Below are positions 6,974 through 16,324 of a stretch of DNA of 50,190 nt, piece after piece. This DNA is from Bdellovibrionaceae bacterium UBA2339 (GTDB taxonomy: Bacteria > Bdellovibrionota > Bdellovibrionia > Bdellovibrionales > JAMPXM01): positions 85,303-135,492 of the forward strand of contig DDUL01000065.1 of assembly GCA_002344785.1 (NCBI GenBank). Direction: 5' to 3'. The notes beneath the pieces are model-generated. The model was given only the letters and a program-made list of their open reading frames with translations, was not told the origin of the DNA and did not search any database. The position numbers were made by a program, and so were the translations under genes. The first letter of the stretch is position 1, and each line of letters opens with the position of its first letter.

Positions 6974-8419
6974 ATGAAGATCGGGCAAATTGTGACGATG
7001 TCGGATCGCAGGCTGCTTTCCTCCCTCAAAGATTCATGGTCTCGCTTCCTCGCATGGCGAAGAGCGAAGTGGTCCGAGCGCCATCTCCGCCGCCTGCAAA
7101 TCACACCGAGTTTTTGTCCGAAACCTTGGCTCCATGCCCACGTCGATGCGCAAGGCGCGCGCCGCCTCTGCTGCATCGACATCGCGAGACTGCCCACGAG
7201 TCTCGCCGAATGCTCCAAGCCACTCGACGAATATTGGAACAGCGAAGAGTTGCGGGACGTGCGCCGCCGCATGCTTCGCGGCGAGGATTTAGAGCGATGT
7301 CGAAATTGTCGCAGCAACGAAAAGAATCGCCAGCGCAGCGAGCGCGATCTGGCCTTGTTGGAATTTCGCGATTGGATTCCGCAGATCCTCGCGCAAACGC
7401 GTGACGACGGGCATACGACTTTGCGGCCCATCGACTTTGATTATCGAAGCGCCATCTGCAATTTTCGCTGCCGCATTTGCACGCCTCGCTCCTCGTCGGC
7501 GCTTCAAGCCGAACATGCCGCCCACCCCGAAATCGCCGAGGCCCTCGGCCCCTGGGCCGCGATGCCCGCAAAGGAGCGCCGCGAAGCTGAAAGCCGCATG
7601 GACGTGCATCGCGAAAAGGAAATTCGCCTCGCCTTCGAGCGTGGTGACTTGCGGAAGATCTATTGGGCCGGCGGCGAACCACTCTTGGACCCGATTCACG
7701 CCAAGGTCATGCAGGAATTGTCCAGTTCGCCAGCGGCCTCGCGCGTGGCTCTGACTTACAACACCAATCTCAGTCGCCTCCAAGCTGGAGACTGGAATTG
7801 GCTTGAGAGCCTCAAGAGCTTTCGACGGGTGCATTTGTTTGTGTCCGTCGACGGCCTCGGCGAAGTCGGCCAATATTTGCGTACGGGATTTCGCGACGAA
7901 GTTTTTCGAGCGCACTTTCGCGAGTTGCAAAAGTGGCGCAAGGGCCAAAAGCGGCAAGTGACGCTGGACCTCACGCTGAACTTGCTCAATCTCTTTCACC
8001 TCGAGCCGATGATGGACTTTGCGCTGCAAGAACGCGTTGAGCTGGACGCGAAGCTCATGATCGAAAGTCTGGCCAACTCCTACTTGATGCTGGAGCTCTT
8101 GCCGCGTTCCATCAAAGACGAAGCCGTCCGCCAAGCACTTGCGGCGATTGATCGGCGAGGCCAACCCTTCGAACTCAATCGGCTTCGCCACACCCTGAAT
8201 TTGGCGCTTGAGCGCCCCAGCTTGGAAGAGTCCCTTACGCCGACGGAGTATGCCGATTATTCACGCCGTGCTCATCGCCAACGCCTCGCTTTTGAAAAAG
8301 TGCGACCGAGTCCACAGACACTCCAAAGCTTACTCCCGCCTGAAGTCTGGCTCGCGCTTCCGCTGGCCTCCCCGGATCTGGCGTTCAAAGACTACAAGCC
8401 AAAGGGACCCGCCGTTTGA
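6974..8419 (+). CDS. radical SAM protein with N-terminal twitch domain
   Basis: Radical S-adenosylmethionine enzyme of unknown substrate. An N-terminal cysteine-rich part (FCPKPWLHAH, RLCCID, ERCRNC, within about residues 40-110) resembles the SPASM/twitch accessory module, here placed before the core as in 'N-terminal twitch' radical SAM proteins. The core has the CxxxCxxC cluster motif CNFRCRIC near 163-170 and a GGEP motif (IYWAGGEPLLD), both typical of the family. Start is unsure: GTG 6965, ATG 6974 and ATG 6998 share the frame and none has a strong ribosome binding site. It is about 481 residues. Its neighbours are a secreted protease and an ABC exporter, a set that can accompany peptide modification, but no precursor peptide was found. 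Confidence 0.85.
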   Translation: MKIGQIVTMSDRRLLSSLKDSWSRFLAWRRAKWSERHLRRLQITPSFCPKPWLHAHVDAQGARRLCCIDIARLPTSLAECSKPLDEYWNSEELRDVRRRMLRGEDLERCRNCRSNEKNRQRSERDLALLEFRDWIPQILAQTRDDGHTTLRPIDFDYRSAICNFRCRICTPRSSSALQAEHAAHPEIAEALGPWAAMPAKERREAESRMDVHREKEIRLAFERGDLRKIYWAGGEPLLDPIHAKVMQELSSSPAASRVALTYNTNLSRLQAGDWNWLESLKSFRRVHLFVSVDGLGEVGQYLRTGFRDEVFRAHFRELQKWRKGQKRQVTLDLTLNLLNLFHLEPMMDFALQERVELDAKLMIESLANSYLMLELLPRSIKDEAVRQALAAIDRRGQPFELNRLRHTLNLALERPSLEESLTPTEYADYSRRAHRQRLAFEKVRPSPQTLQSLLPPEVWLALPLASPDLAFKDYKPKGPAV

Positions 8420-8434
8420 CCGCTTCCGAGCGGT
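8419..8434. other. short hairpin at the end of the radical SAM gene
   Basis: ACCGCT-TCCG-AGCGGT is a perfect 6-base stem with a tetraloop, starting on the last base of the stop codon. No T-run follows. Just after it TTCTCGAGCT occurs twice within 30 bases. A weak terminator or processing site is possible. Confidence 0.4.
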
Positions 8435-8620
8435 GTGCGAGCTTCAGTTCTCGAGCTGCATTTCTCGAGCTCAAGAGCGCGTCGCAAATCCCCTCGGCCC
8501 AAGTTTCATTTTCTCAGTGCCTGAACTGAAAGTGCGAATTTGAAACCGAATTCCAAGCTGGCGCCCGCGAGCTGAGAAGAAAACGCAAGCCGAACATTGG
8601 CGCAGGTAAAAGGTCGTTTC

Positions 8621-10495
8621 ATGTCGAGTCCGTCTGATCACAACACTTCTCTTCAATCACCGATCCGGCATTACGTCTTGTTGCTGTGGAAACCTTTTTA
8701 CCTAGGCATGCTCGCGCTCTTGTTCACCAACTTCTTTGATGTGTTGACACCGATGGCGATGAAGAAAGCTGTCGACGGTTTGACGGAAAACAATCGCGAC
8801 TTGCTCCACGAAGGAATCTTTCTCTATCTCGCCTTCATGATCGGAGCCGTCACGTTCCGATACCAATGGCGCATGTGGTTCGGGCGCTTCCACCACCGGG
8901 TCGCCGAAGATCTGCGCAATCGCCTGTATCGAAAGCTCACTGAACTTGGTCCGTCGTTCTTTGAAAAGAATCCGACCGGCGAGTTGATGAGCTTGATGAT
9001 CAATGACGTCAATCAGTTCCGTATGGCCGTCGGACCTGCGCTCCTGACTCTGCTCGATGCCGCGTTTTTGCTGGTGATGATTCTGCCGTTGATGCTGTCG
9101 ATGTCGCCGGATTGGACTTGGAAAACCTTGGTGTTGTTTCCCATCGTGCCGTTTGTGATTCGCGTGATGGAAGACTTGCTCGCCAAAGCCGGACGCAATC
9201 AGCAAGATCGCCTCGCGGAGATGAGCGGCTACGCACAAGAATTGGTCAGCGGTATTCGTGTCATCAAAGGCTACGCGCAAGAGTCGCATCGCTTAGCGGG
9301 ATTTGCGAAGTACTCCAAGACTTACGCTTACGCCTGCAATCGCGTCGCGCTGCTGGACGCGATGTTTGAGCCGGCACTCGGAGTGAGCGTCGCAGTGGGC
9401 TCGGCCATTTTGCTTTTCTGGGGTGCGCAGGACGTGGTGAGCGGCTTGGTCACACTCGGCACTTTCGTCGCCTTTCACGAATACATTCGCCGCATGGTCT
9501 GGCCCATGGCGGCCATCGGCGTGGGGCTTTCCTTGATTCAACAAGGTCGCGCCAGCTTTTCGCGAATCGCACAAGTGCTGGCGACTGAACCTGAAGTCGC
9601 CGATCAAGGTCAGCTCGAACTTCCCGCATTGCGACAGCTCAGCGTGCGTGACCTGAGCTTCACCTATCCCGGTGCGGACCGACCCGCGCTCCAAGGCGTG
9701 AGCTTTGAATTGCGCGCGGGCGAAACCTTGGGATTGGTCGGCCCCGTCGGATCCGGCAAGAGCACGCTGATTCAATTGATTGGGCGCGTGCGCCGCGCTC
9801 CTGTCGGTAGTCTATTCATCAACGACCAACCGATCGAAGCCTTCACATTGAAATCTCTGCGACGAACAATGGCCTTTGTTCCCCAAGAGGCCTTTTTGCT
9901 CAGCCGGAGCATTCGGCAAAACCTCAACTTTGGCGCGCGCCATCCTGAAGATGATGTTCACCAAGTGACCCGTGCGGTCGACTTGCATGAAGAAATTCAG
10001 CGACTGCCGTCTGGAGCTGAGTCCCTACTGGGCGAACGCGGTGTCAACCTCTCCGGCGGTCAACGCCAGAGACTCACACTTGCTCGCGCCATGCAACGCA
10101 GCCACAAAGTCGACGCCGAGCTGCTGATTTTGGATGACAGCCTCTCGGCCGTCGATGTGCGGACGGAGCGACAAATTCTCGAGACACTGAGATCTGGCGA
10201 AGGCCTACTGCGAACGGCGATCATCGTCTCGCATCGCCTCGAAGCTTTGCGATTGACGGATCGAATCCTCGTCCTCAACGAAGGGCGAATCGAGGCCATC
10301 GGCACGCATGATGAATTGCTGCGGTTGAGCCCGACCTATCAACGAATGGTTGAAATCCAGTCCGAGTCCGCAGAGCCAAGTCAGGAGGCTTCAGCGGCCT
10401 CACTGGATTCCACAGCCACAACCCCATCCGCAGAGAACTCGACCCCAGGCCATTCGGCATCCCAGGAGTTGGCGCCGTCGGAGAAAGCCCCATGA
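8621..10495 (+). CDS. ABC exporter half-transporter, MdlA-like (degenerate-site partner)
   Basis: Membrane-plus-ATPase half of a heterodimeric type IV ABC exporter. About six membrane segments occupy residues 15-310. The nucleotide-binding domain has Walker A GPVGSGKS (about 374-381), signature LSGGQRQR (about 476) and an H-loop SHRLE. Walker B ends LILDDSLSAVD, with Asp instead of the catalytic Glu; such a substitution in one subunit is characteristic of heterodimers such as MdlA/MdlB or TM287/288, where one ATP site is inactive. A 40-residue Ser/Ala/Glu/Pro tail follows. Start: ATG 8621 with AAAAGG upstream; an in-frame TTG at 8597 is less likely. Its stop overlaps the start of the next gene (ATGA). 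The cargo is unknown. Confidence 0.92.
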   Translation: MSSPSDHNTSLQSPIRHYVLLLWKPFYLGMLALLFTNFFDVLTPMAMKKAVDGLTENNRDLLHEGIFLYLAFMIGAVTFRYQWRMWFGRFHHRVAEDLRNRLYRKLTELGPSFFEKNPTGELMSLMINDVNQFRMAVGPALLTLLDAAFLLVMILPLMLSMSPDWTWKTLVLFPIVPFVIRVMEDLLAKAGRNQQDRLAEMSGYAQELVSGIRVIKGYAQESHRLAGFAKYSKTYAYACNRVALLDAMFEPALGVSVAVGSAILLFWGAQDVVSGLVTLGTFVAFHEYIRRMVWPMAAIGVGLSLIQQGRASFSRIAQVLATEPEVADQGQLELPALRQLSVRDLSFTYPGADRPALQGVSFELRAGETLGLVGPVGSGKSTLIQLIGRVRRAPVGSLFINDQPIEAFTLKSLRRTMAFVPQEAFLLSRSIRQNLNFGARHPEDDVHQVTRAVDLHEEIQRLPSGAESLLGERGVNLSGGQRQRLTLARAMQRSHKVDAELLILDDSLSAVDVRTERQILETLRSGEGLLRTAIIVSHRLEALRLTDRILVLNEGRIEAIGTHDELLRLSPTYQRMVEIQSESAEPSQEASAASLDSTATTPSAENSTPGHSASQELAPSEKAP

Positions 10496-12300
10496 GCCAG
10501 ACACCTCTTGATCAAAACGAGCAACAAGACTCTTCAGATCAGCTCAAAGGCGGCTTGGGGGTGTTAGGACTTCTGCGTCGCTTGCTTCCGTATTTTTCCG
10601 GTGAGTGGCTACGCATGGTCGGCATTTTGAGCCTCGTGGCCATCCACGCCTTCATGGGTCGCGGCATCGTCATGCTCTTTGGCTACACCATCGACCATGG
10701 TATTCTCGCCAAGAACCAAAGCATCATCATGATCGCAGCCGCGATCTACTTGGCGCTTGAGTTGGCGCAGCTGGGAACACTGGTCGCGATCAATTCGTGG
10801 TTTGCACGCGTCGGCAATCGCGTTCTTCATCGACTGCGTGAGCACCTCGTTCGCCACGTGCAAAGCTTGCCCGCCTCCTACTTTGACCGTGTTGCAAGCG
10901 GCAAAATTGTCACGCGCCTGACCAGCGATCCGGTGAGCCTGACCGAGCTCTTTCAACAAGGCTTACTCAGTGTCATTTCCAATGTCGTCACCATGCTGAC
11001 CATCACCGTGGCTATGTTGGCGATTTCACCCCGCATGACCTTCTTCACTTTGCTGGTGGCACCGCCGATGTCTTACGCGGCTTTTCTCTTGAGCGAAAAG
11101 ATTCTTCGCGCCCAACGTGAGGCCAAGCGAAAAGTTTCGCTCATCAATGCCTATGTCGCCGAGAGTGTCACCGGCATGCGTGTGATTCAGCTCTTTGATC
11201 AAGCCGAACCTCAACGCCAGAAGTTTGAGGATCTGTCTGCAGAATACCGACAAGACATGCTTCGCTCCGTGCGCCTCTATGCACTGTTTTACCCGAGCGT
11301 CGGCTTGTTCACCGCTGTCACCGTCGGTGTGGCGCTGTGGATTGGCGGCGAGCTGACGGGCGCAGGAGCGATCACCACAGGCGCCATGGTGGCCTTCATT
11401 CTTCACGTCAAAGATTTCGGAGACCCACTTCGCAACATTCTCGAACGCTATCAAATCTTTCAGAACTCCGTGTCTTCAGGGGAGCGACTCTTTGCGCTGA
11501 TTGAAGAGTCCGCAGAGACGGCACCGGAAAACACCGAACATCTTCCGCGTCCGCTGCGAGGCGAGCTGCGATTTGATCGCGTGAGTTTTCGTTATCGAGA
11601 TGAGTTGCCGTTGGCTCTCGATGACGTGAGCTTCACCGTGCCTGCAGGAAAGACTCTCGCCGTAATCGGCCGAACAGGAAGTGGTAAATCCACATTGATT
11701 TCACTGCTGCAGAGATTCCGCGACCCTTGCGGTGGTCAGATCTTTCTGGATGACATTGATTTGAGTCGAATTCCTCGCGAGGAAGTTCGGCGTGTGGTGG
11801 GCGTGGTGCAACAAGATGTGTTCCTCTTCCGCGGCAGCCTCGCGGAAAACATCGGCCTGGGTGACCCACAGGTGACGCGTGAGCGCATTGAGTGGGCCGC
11901 GCGTGAAGCCGGACTCAGTCGTTTGATCGAAATGCGTCCAGGCGGATTGGAAACACATGTGGAGGAAAAAGGCGCCAACCTCTCTTTGGGAGAACGGCAA
12001 CTTGTCGCCTTCGCACGGATTCTCGCGTTTGATCCGGAAATTCTCGTGCTCGACGAGGCCACGGCGAACGTCGACTCGGAAACTGAACTCGTCTTGCAGG
12101 CGGCGGCTCGACGCGCGCGCCAAGGTCGCACCGCGATTGTGATTGCTCACCGCCTGTCAACGCTTGCCGACGCCGATCTGGCGCTCGCACTTTCGCACGG
12201 TCGCATGGCGCTATGGGGCTCACCCGATGTGGTTCTGCCCCAGGCCCATGCTCACGTTCCTACTTCAACTTCGAAAAATTCCGATGCGCCCGTTCGTTAA
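10492..12300 (+). CDS. ABC exporter half-transporter, MdlB-like (active-site partner)
   Basis: Second half of the exporter, 602 residues, translated by ATGA coupling to the first. Membrane segments lie in about residues 35-330; Walker A is GRTGSGKS (about 392). Walker B is VLDEATANVD (about 518) with the catalytic Glu, so this subunit supplies the working Glu that its partner lacks. The signature reads LSLGERQL instead of LSGGQRQ, as expected when the composite sites are unequal. Together the two motifs argue strongly for an obligate heterodimer. The last 41 bases overlap, tail to tail, the end of the coiled-coil gene on the other strand. Confidence 0.92.
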   Translation: MSQTPLDQNEQQDSSDQLKGGLGVLGLLRRLLPYFSGEWLRMVGILSLVAIHAFMGRGIVMLFGYTIDHGILAKNQSIIMIAAAIYLALELAQLGTLVAINSWFARVGNRVLHRLREHLVRHVQSLPASYFDRVASGKIVTRLTSDPVSLTELFQQGLLSVISNVVTMLTITVAMLAISPRMTFFTLLVAPPMSYAAFLLSEKILRAQREAKRKVSLINAYVAESVTGMRVIQLFDQAEPQRQKFEDLSAEYRQDMLRSVRLYALFYPSVGLFTAVTVGVALWIGGELTGAGAITTGAMVAFILHVKDFGDPLRNILERYQIFQNSVSSGERLFALIEESAETAPENTEHLPRPLRGELRFDRVSFRYRDELPLALDDVSFTVPAGKTLAVIGRTGSGKSTLISLLQRFRDPCGGQIFLDDIDLSRIPREEVRRVVGVVQQDVFLFRGSLAENIGLGDPQVTRERIEWAAREAGLSRLIEMRPGGLETHVEEKGANLSLGERQLVAFARILAFDPEILVLDEATANVDSETELVLQAAARRARQGRTAIVIAHRLSTLADADLALALSHGRMALWGSPDVVLPQAHAHVPTSTSKNSDAPVR

Positions 12301-12919
12301 AGCGAATCTGCTGTTTCCACTTCTCAACTTCGCCTTCGTAGTCGGCTTTCTTAGCTTGTAATCGCTGTCGTTCGGCAACAGCTTCGGCGCGCTTCGCATC
12401 GATGGATGAAGAAAGCTGAGCGATCGACTGATCACGTTCCGACCAAGCCTCTTGATCCTGATCCACCATCTGCAGTCTTTGCTCATGAGCCGCAATGACT
12501 TCTCGACGCTGGACACGCTGAGCTTCCAGACGCTGAAGTGCGGCCTTGAGTTCCTCAATCTGTCGATCCTCCGTCGCCAAAGCCTCGCGCTCAGCCTGCA
12601 AAGCCGCGGTCACCACTTTACGTCGCTCTTCCACGCTGACTTTGTCTTTGCCGGAAGTCGCACTCGTGCTCGCCAAGGAGCGCTTCTGCGCATCCAATGC
12701 CTTGATCGCCCGATCCGTCTCCGCCAAGTTCTGATTCACGACCTTCAAGTTCGACTGGTATTGCTCCAAGTTCGAATGACTGGCTTTCACGTTATTTTGC
12801 AGCTGTTCGATTTTGGCTTTGACCTCAGTCTTGGCTTCCGCGGTCAAAGTCCAACCGAAAGCGGCGATTGCGAGCCAAAGAGCCGGGCGCAGTGAGTGAT
12901 GCGGTTGTCGTGCTTTCAT
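12260..12919 (-). CDS. exported coiled-coil protein, last gene of the Glt-like operon
   Basis: 219 residues: a signal peptide (PALWLAIAAFGWTLTAEA, about 12-29) followed almost entirely by heptad-rich coiled coil (about 30-210), rich in Glu, Gln, Lys and Ala and with no cysteine. I do not recognise the family; the predicted site is the periplasm. It begins 11 bases after the stop of the 824-residue TPR gene and is the final gene of the operon, so it may be a structural or spacer part of the envelope complex. The start ATG 12919 has GAGAGAAGT upstream. Its 3' end overlaps the exporter gene by 41 bases on the opposite strand. Confidence 0.8.
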   Translation of the reverse strand: MKARQPHHSLRPALWLAIAAFGWTLTAEAKTEVKAKIEQLQNNVKASHSNLEQYQSNLKVVNQNLAETDRAIKALDAQKRSLASTSATSGKDKVSVEERRKVVTAALQAEREALATEDRQIEELKAALQRLEAQRVQRREVIAAHEQRLQMVDQDQEAWSERDQSIAQLSSSIDAKRAEAVAERQRLQAKKADYEGEVEKWKQQIRFNERAHRNFSKLK

Positions 12920-12929
12920 ACTTCTCTCC

Positions 12930-15404
12930 TCAGTTACTCGCCTGTTGGCGCGTCGCCGGACAATTGTTCTTTAAGCCTGATCGATAGTGACCGATTTCAT
13001 CTTCCCAATACTCGCCATCGAAATCCCACTGAAGAGATTTGGACTTCGGCAGAACATTCGCCGGGATTCGTGTCGCCTTCTCACCGCCGGCAACTTGATA
13101 ACGAATGTTCTCACCGCTCGCCGCGAAGACTTCATAGCGAAGCAGTTCGTTGTTATCGAGGAAGCGGAAAAGATCCGCGCGAATCTTCTTAAGCCGGTTG
13201 TCGAGAACAAACTCGATTCGATCGCGAATTTGATCGCGGCGACGATCCGCGGCCGCAATGAACTCGCGCTGATACACGGCCGAAGCCTTCTTAGCCTCCG
13301 TGAACAAGTCCACGGAGAAAAAGGCGTCGTTCAGCCGCGCCAGTTCATTTTCCAATTGCGCGTTCCACTCTAAGCGATGCACTTCAAGCGAAGGCTTCTT
13401 TTTGATCGAGGCCAAGCGACCACGAATATCTTCAACTCGCGCACGCAGCCGAGTCACTTCGCCTTGAGCCTGTTTCAAGCTTCGCTCGACATCTCCACCC
13501 AAAACTTCATAAATGCCACGCTCGTCCACTTGACGATTCATGGACTTCTGCAAGTTCAAGAAGTCACGCTGACGCGCCAACTCGCGAATCACTTGCGTCG
13601 GCAGTCCGTCGATGTCCTTGGTCTCGCGCGGTTGCGCCAAGTAACGCTTCAGGGTTCCGTAGCGGCCATCACGGAAGAGCTTCACACCTTTGTTATAGAC
13701 ATCCACCTTGTCGAGAATCGGTCGATAGTCTTTTTCCAATGTGGTGAGAGCTCGATAGGCATCTCCATACTGGCAGAGTTGCAGGTACGCGATGGTGCGA
13801 ATCACGTAGGACTCGGGCTTATAAGCCGCCGAGAAGAATGGCGATTGGATCGAGTGCATATTGCCAATCGCGCCCTCTAGATCCGAGCCCATCAGCTGGG
13901 CCCAACCCATCTCACTGAGACCTTGCAGCCAAAGCGGATGTTCTTTGTTGACCTTCAAGAACGCCAGATGTGCGCGCTTGAATTGCCCTTCTTGAAAGGC
14001 CATTCGTCCCAAGTTCAAGGCGATCAAACTCTGAAACTCGCGGGCTTCGCTCTCCGCTCGAGGATGCTGAATCAATTCCTCTTGCATCGCCAAGGCTTCC
14101 GCCTTCTGACCCAAATTGTATCGACCAAGTGCTTCGACAAACTTGGCTTGCAGGTAGCGCGGACTTTCCTTGGGAACTTTCTGCGCCCACTCCACTGCGG
14201 TTTTGAATCGCTCAGCTCCTGCCGCGCCCTCAGCCAGAAGTCCAGCCAGTGCACCAAACTGCGCGGGCGAAAGCGATGATGCGACGTCGGCTTTCTTCAA
14301 CGAGGCCTCGAGAGCTTGGCTCCATTCACCTGAGGTGATCATCGGTGTTTGTGCATCAAGTTCCTTCAAAATCAATTTTGTATAATGGGTTTCGCCGGAC
14401 TTGAGCTCGGTTTGGATCAGACGCAGAGATCGATCTGAAAAGTCCGTCATGAGCTTCAGACTCTTCGAGCAAAGCGCAAAGTAGTAATCGGCTTCAGCGC
14501 GCCACTTGGGATCATGCGAGATCGAGTGGAACAATCCTAATGCCGATGCACATTGATTGCCTTGTTGGAAGAGCAGAAGTCCGCTGAGGAAGCGATACTC
14601 CTCGGGCGTGAGCGGCTTAAATTGTCCAAGCTTGAATTCTGTTTCCGGCTTCAGATTCAAAACGATGCGATCGACATTCTGCGTGTCGACTTTACCGCGC
14701 TTGATCGCCAATTTGACCAATTCGGTCGGCGCTTGTGGGGCCGGGGCACGCGTGCTGACGAGAGCCTTAAGTTCCCCTTCTGTCATGCGCGCGGGCGAGG
14801 CGATCGGCGCGAAAGTGCGCTCACGAAGCAAAGTCTCCGAAGCACGATCCAAAGCAAAGCGCGCGGAGTCCAAGCGCGCCTCGCGGGCCAATCGAAGTCT
14901 CGGCACCACACCTTGAGCCACCTTCACATCAAACTGCGGCACACCGGCATCGGACTTCTTCATGCCCGGCAGCAACCACTCTTCACTCGCACCGGCGGAA
15001 GCTGCTGAAGACGATCGCCCAGCGCCTGTCGCGACGGCGCTCGAATTTGTGCCACCCGACTCTGTGGACGCCGAGTTCTCATCCGAAGCCGGATTGCGAA
15101 GCTTCGCCTCCACTTGCGACTGCGGCGCATTCGCCGTTTCCCGATTCGCAACGTCAGATTTGGGCTGAGAAGAATCTGATTTAAACTGACCGACCCATTC
15201 TCGAACTTTGACTTTTGTAGCCGCCCACCGCGACTTCAGCCAATTCTGGGCGCCCGCGGACTGGCCTTCGGCTTCGAGGCGTGCTGTATCGTAGTCCTTG
15301 CTGGGATCCAGAGGCTTAGCAAAGGCCGCTTCGAACGAGCCCACGAGCATGAGCGTTCCGCACAACATCACCAAGCAGACTTGGCTCATCAACTTCCTCC
15401 GCAT
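12930..15404 (-). CDS. exported TPR protein, GltC-like
   Basis: 824 residues with a signal peptide (VCLVMLCGTLMLVGSFEAAFA), a Ser/Ala/Asn-rich low-complexity stretch (about 60-150), a helical-repeat middle (about 240-620; for example AFQEGQFKRAHLAFLKVN) and a coiled-coil C-terminal part (about 630-760, SLKQAQGEVTRLRARVEDIR). In Myxococcus xanthus the periplasmic TPR protein GltC is encoded beside the OM barrels GltA and GltB; here the TPR gene directly follows a barrel gene, so a GltC-like role is inferred from architecture and order, not from alignment. Start: ATG 15404 with AAGGGAG upstream rather than the in-frame 15461, which would overlap the previous gene and spoil the signal peptide. 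Confidence 0.82.
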   Translation of the reverse strand: MRRKLMSQVCLVMLCGTLMLVGSFEAAFAKPLDPSKDYDTARLEAEGQSAGAQNWLKSRWAATKVKVREWVGQFKSDSSQPKSDVANRETANAPQSQVEAKLRNPASDENSASTESGGTNSSAVATGAGRSSSAASAGASEEWLLPGMKKSDAGVPQFDVKVAQGVVPRLRLAREARLDSARFALDRASETLLRERTFAPIASPARMTEGELKALVSTRAPAPQAPTELVKLAIKRGKVDTQNVDRIVLNLKPETEFKLGQFKPLTPEEYRFLSGLLLFQQGNQCASALGLFHSISHDPKWRAEADYYFALCSKSLKLMTDFSDRSLRLIQTELKSGETHYTKLILKELDAQTPMITSGEWSQALEASLKKADVASSLSPAQFGALAGLLAEGAAGAERFKTAVEWAQKVPKESPRYLQAKFVEALGRYNLGQKAEALAMQEELIQHPRAESEAREFQSLIALNLGRMAFQEGQFKRAHLAFLKVNKEHPLWLQGLSEMGWAQLMGSDLEGAIGNMHSIQSPFFSAAYKPESYVIRTIAYLQLCQYGDAYRALTTLEKDYRPILDKVDVYNKGVKLFRDGRYGTLKRYLAQPRETKDIDGLPTQVIRELARQRDFLNLQKSMNRQVDERGIYEVLGGDVERSLKQAQGEVTRLRARVEDIRGRLASIKKKPSLEVHRLEWNAQLENELARLNDAFFSVDLFTEAKKASAVYQREFIAAADRRRDQIRDRIEFVLDNRLKKIRADLFRFLDNNELLRYEVFAASGENIRYQVAGGEKATRIPANVLPKSKSLQWDFDGEYWEDEIGHYRSGLKNNCPATRQQASN

Positions 15405-15454
15405 GCTCACTCCCTTCACCTGTTTCACCTTCTGACCCACACGCCTTTGTCGCT

Positions 15455-16249
15455 TCACCAAAACAGCGTTGCGCCAAACATCAAGAACGAGGCGTTCGTG
15501 GTGTCATTGCTGACCGAAGAAAATGGCGACCGATAGCGAATGATTTCCTCTTGATACCAACGATTGCGATAGTCCAATCGAAGTGCGAAGTGCTTGTTGA
15601 GGAAGAAGGTCTGGGTCAAATCCAGTGCCACAGTTGGAGCCGTCTTCGCACGATTTCCCGACTCAGTTTGCTGATCGTAAGTCGTCACGCCGAAGCCCGG
15701 CGAGATCGCCATATCGAAGTAGATGATGTTCGAGTTCAACACACTCATCTTCGCGTAGAAGGGCACCCAATTGACCGACAGGCCCTGGTAGCTGCGCACC
15801 TTGCCGTGATTCGCTGTTCCCGATTGGGCTTGCAGATTTTCAAGGGCCTTGTTGTTGCGGGTGTTGACGTTCATCAGCTGGGCTTCCAATCCCCAGCGCT
15901 CAGAGAAGTAGTAGTTCAACGAACCGCTCATGCTGGGTCCGTCACTCCAAGAGTCATTGAGCAGATTTCCGTAGAGCGCCGAGACGGCAAATCGATTGGC
16001 CTTAGAGAACATGCGGTTCTGCACCACGGAGAAGTCGGTGTCTTTAGCCGCCCAATACTTTTGTTCAAGATCCGTGACGTCGACTTTATCCCCGCCACCG
16101 GCGGGCGCCGCTGGCGCCTTTTTGTCGGCGGAAGAGGCTTGGGCCAAAGCCAAAGTGGAGATGCCCATTGCAGCCGTCAGTAAACTGATCGCCGCAATCG
16201 CTCGCAAAGAATGATTCACAAAGACGCCGAACATGGGGGATGACACCAT
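15455..16249 (-). CDS. outer-membrane beta-barrel protein, GltA/GltB-like
   Basis: 264 residues with a signal peptide ending near LALAQA, a short Ala/Pro/Gly linker (KKAPAAPAGGGDK) and alternating aromatic/polar strands typical of an OM barrel (SGSLNYYFSERWGLEAQL, ALRLDYRNRWYQEE). The last residue is an aromatic Trp (FGATLFW), fitting the C-terminal signal read by the Bam machinery. The pattern matches the 'outer membrane beta-barrel domain' proteins of which GltA and GltB are examples, though only one is present here. Start: ATG 16249, with GAGG nine bases upstream; an in-frame TTG lies at 16258. Confidence 0.85.
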   Translation of the reverse strand: MVSSPMFGVFVNHSLRAIAAISLLTAAMGISTLALAQASSADKKAPAAPAGGGDKVDVTDLEQKYWAAKDTDFSVVQNRMFSKANRFAVSALYGNLLNDSWSDGPSMSGSLNYYFSERWGLEAQLMNVNTRNNKALENLQAQSGTANHGKVRSYQGLSVNWVPFYAKMSVLNSNIIYFDMAISPGFGVTTYDQQTESGNRAKTAPTVALDLTQTFFLNKHFALRLDYRNRWYQEEIIRYRSPFSSVSNDTTNASFLMFGATLFW

Positions 16250-16324
16250 ACACTCCAACCTCTTTCGCGCCTCGACTTACATCCCCCAATAGCGGCACGA
16301 ATCTCAATTTGATGCAAAAGTGAA

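Noticed and set aside
7289..8191. 300-residue minus-strand frame opposite the radical SAM gene
   Set aside because: Shadow of a gene with clear radical SAM motifs; product lacks recognisable domains.
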